64,000 nt of DNA from Saccharophagus sp. K07 (GTDB taxonomy: Bacteria; Pseudomonadota; Gammaproteobacteria; Pseudomonadales; Cellvibrionaceae). The DNA is taken from contig NZ_QRAI01000003.1 of assembly GCF_014336955.1 (NCBI RefSeq), positions 62,001 through 126,000 of the forward strand, given 5' to 3'. The notes under the pieces are model-generated. The model was not told the origin of the DNA. It did not search any database and saw nothing but the letters and a program-made list of their open reading frames with translations. Positions 63,706-64,000 of the stretch are shown in pieces (position 1 is the first letter of the stretch; the number at the start of each line of letters is the position of its first letter). The translations under genes and the position numbers were made by a program.

Positions 63706-64000
63706 TTAGGCCTTCACCACAGGAAGATTCTGCTGTAACCACTCCATCATGCCGCCCTGCATGCGTACAACCTGAAAACCTTTTTCGCGCAAAATTTTGC
63801 CAGCCGCACCCGCGTGCTGACCCATTTTGTCGACGAGAATAATTTGTTTGCCTTTGTGCTTTTCCAAGTCATCAATGCGACTTGCCAAGTTAGCGTAGGG
63901 AATATTGATGGCGTCGACTATATGACCGGCTTTGAATTCTTTGGCATCGCGCAAATCGACCAGCACGGCCGCGCCGCTGTTGATCAGGCGAGTCGCCTGG
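63706..64000 (-). CDS. YibN-like rhodanese-domain protein, 5' end outside window
   Basis: The frame is open to the right edge of the window; about 97 C-terminal residues are visible (from QATRLINSGAAVLVDLRD). The rhodanese fold is clear (EFKAGHIVDAINIPYANL, then FQVVRMQGGMMEWLQQNLP). At the position of the rhodanese catalytic Cys the sequence reads ILVDKMGQHAG, with Asp instead. E. coli YibN also has Asp there, so this is a family trait and simple sulfurtransferase activity is unlikely. YibN proteins usually have an N-terminal membrane helix, which is cut off here. First gene of the run with grxC and secB. Confidence 0.9.
   Translation of the reverse strand, partial: QATRLINSGAAVLVDLRDAKEFKAGHIVDAINIPYANLASRIDDLEKHKGKQIILVDKMGQHAGAAGKILREKGFQVVRMQGGMMEWLQQNLPVVKA

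Overview
The window is chromosomal DNA of a gammaproteobacterium. Gene content and order resemble the Pseudomonas hemE-gltDB-damX-aroBK-pilQPONM-ponA / rpmE-priA-hslVU / ubiE-ubiJ-ubiB / typA / thiI-glnA-ntrBC / secB-grx-rhodanese segment. Sequence divergence, the unusual accessory genes between these blocks and the loss of argS after priA fit a Cellvibrionaceae-like marine or polysaccharide-degrading relative better than Pseudomonas itself (inference from memory of gene order; no search was possible). No rRNA, tRNA, insertion sequence, prophage or CRISPR array was seen.

Layout: 1-314 is the 3' end of psd. 360-17559, all on the minus strand, holds a degenerate HD-GYP protein, hemE, gltD, gltB and then the pilMNOPQ-aroK-aroB-damX-like operon, which ends at a strong terminator just before gltB. 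ponA (mrcA) is divergent from pilM. From 20331 come rpmE (minus), priA, an FtsN/SPOR-type protein, hslV, hslU and a DUF971 gene. 25958-28938 (minus) is a YfiR-like periplasmic protein with a YfiN-like CHASE8-HAMP-PAS-GGDEF-EAL protein. 29597-33797 (plus) is a 1012-residue lipoprotein of unknown function and a predicted outer-membrane barrel. 33891-39629 (minus) holds a CBS protein, a small secreted protein, an MscS-type channel, an NhaP2-type antiporter, a SpoU/TrmH methyltransferase and a secreted protein. 39761-43552 (plus) is ubiE-ubiJ-ubiB, dtd and a small membrane protein.

43929-49730 (plus) is the most unusual block: a catalase-like haem protein, two tandem proteins of unknown function that look like distant paralogues of each other, a DyP-type peroxidase and an ABC exporter. 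It may be an undescribed haem/peroxide system. After it come a 41-residue membrane protein, typA, an outer-membrane barrel, an M42-type peptidase, an exported glutathione peroxidase with a histidine-rich tail, and thiI.

The right end is the nitrogen-assimilation locus glnA-ntrB-ntrC. It has a textbook sigma-54 promoter and NtrC-like boxes before glnA and another near-perfect NtrC box before ntrB. GltBD at the left end and GlnA at the right end together form the GS-GOGAT cycle. ntrC is followed, convergently, by a membrane histidine kinase whose ATP-binding motifs have decayed, then secB, grxC and a YibN-like rhodanese cut by the window edge. Several signalling proteins here (HD-GYP, histidine kinase) keep their fold but have lost catalytic residues.
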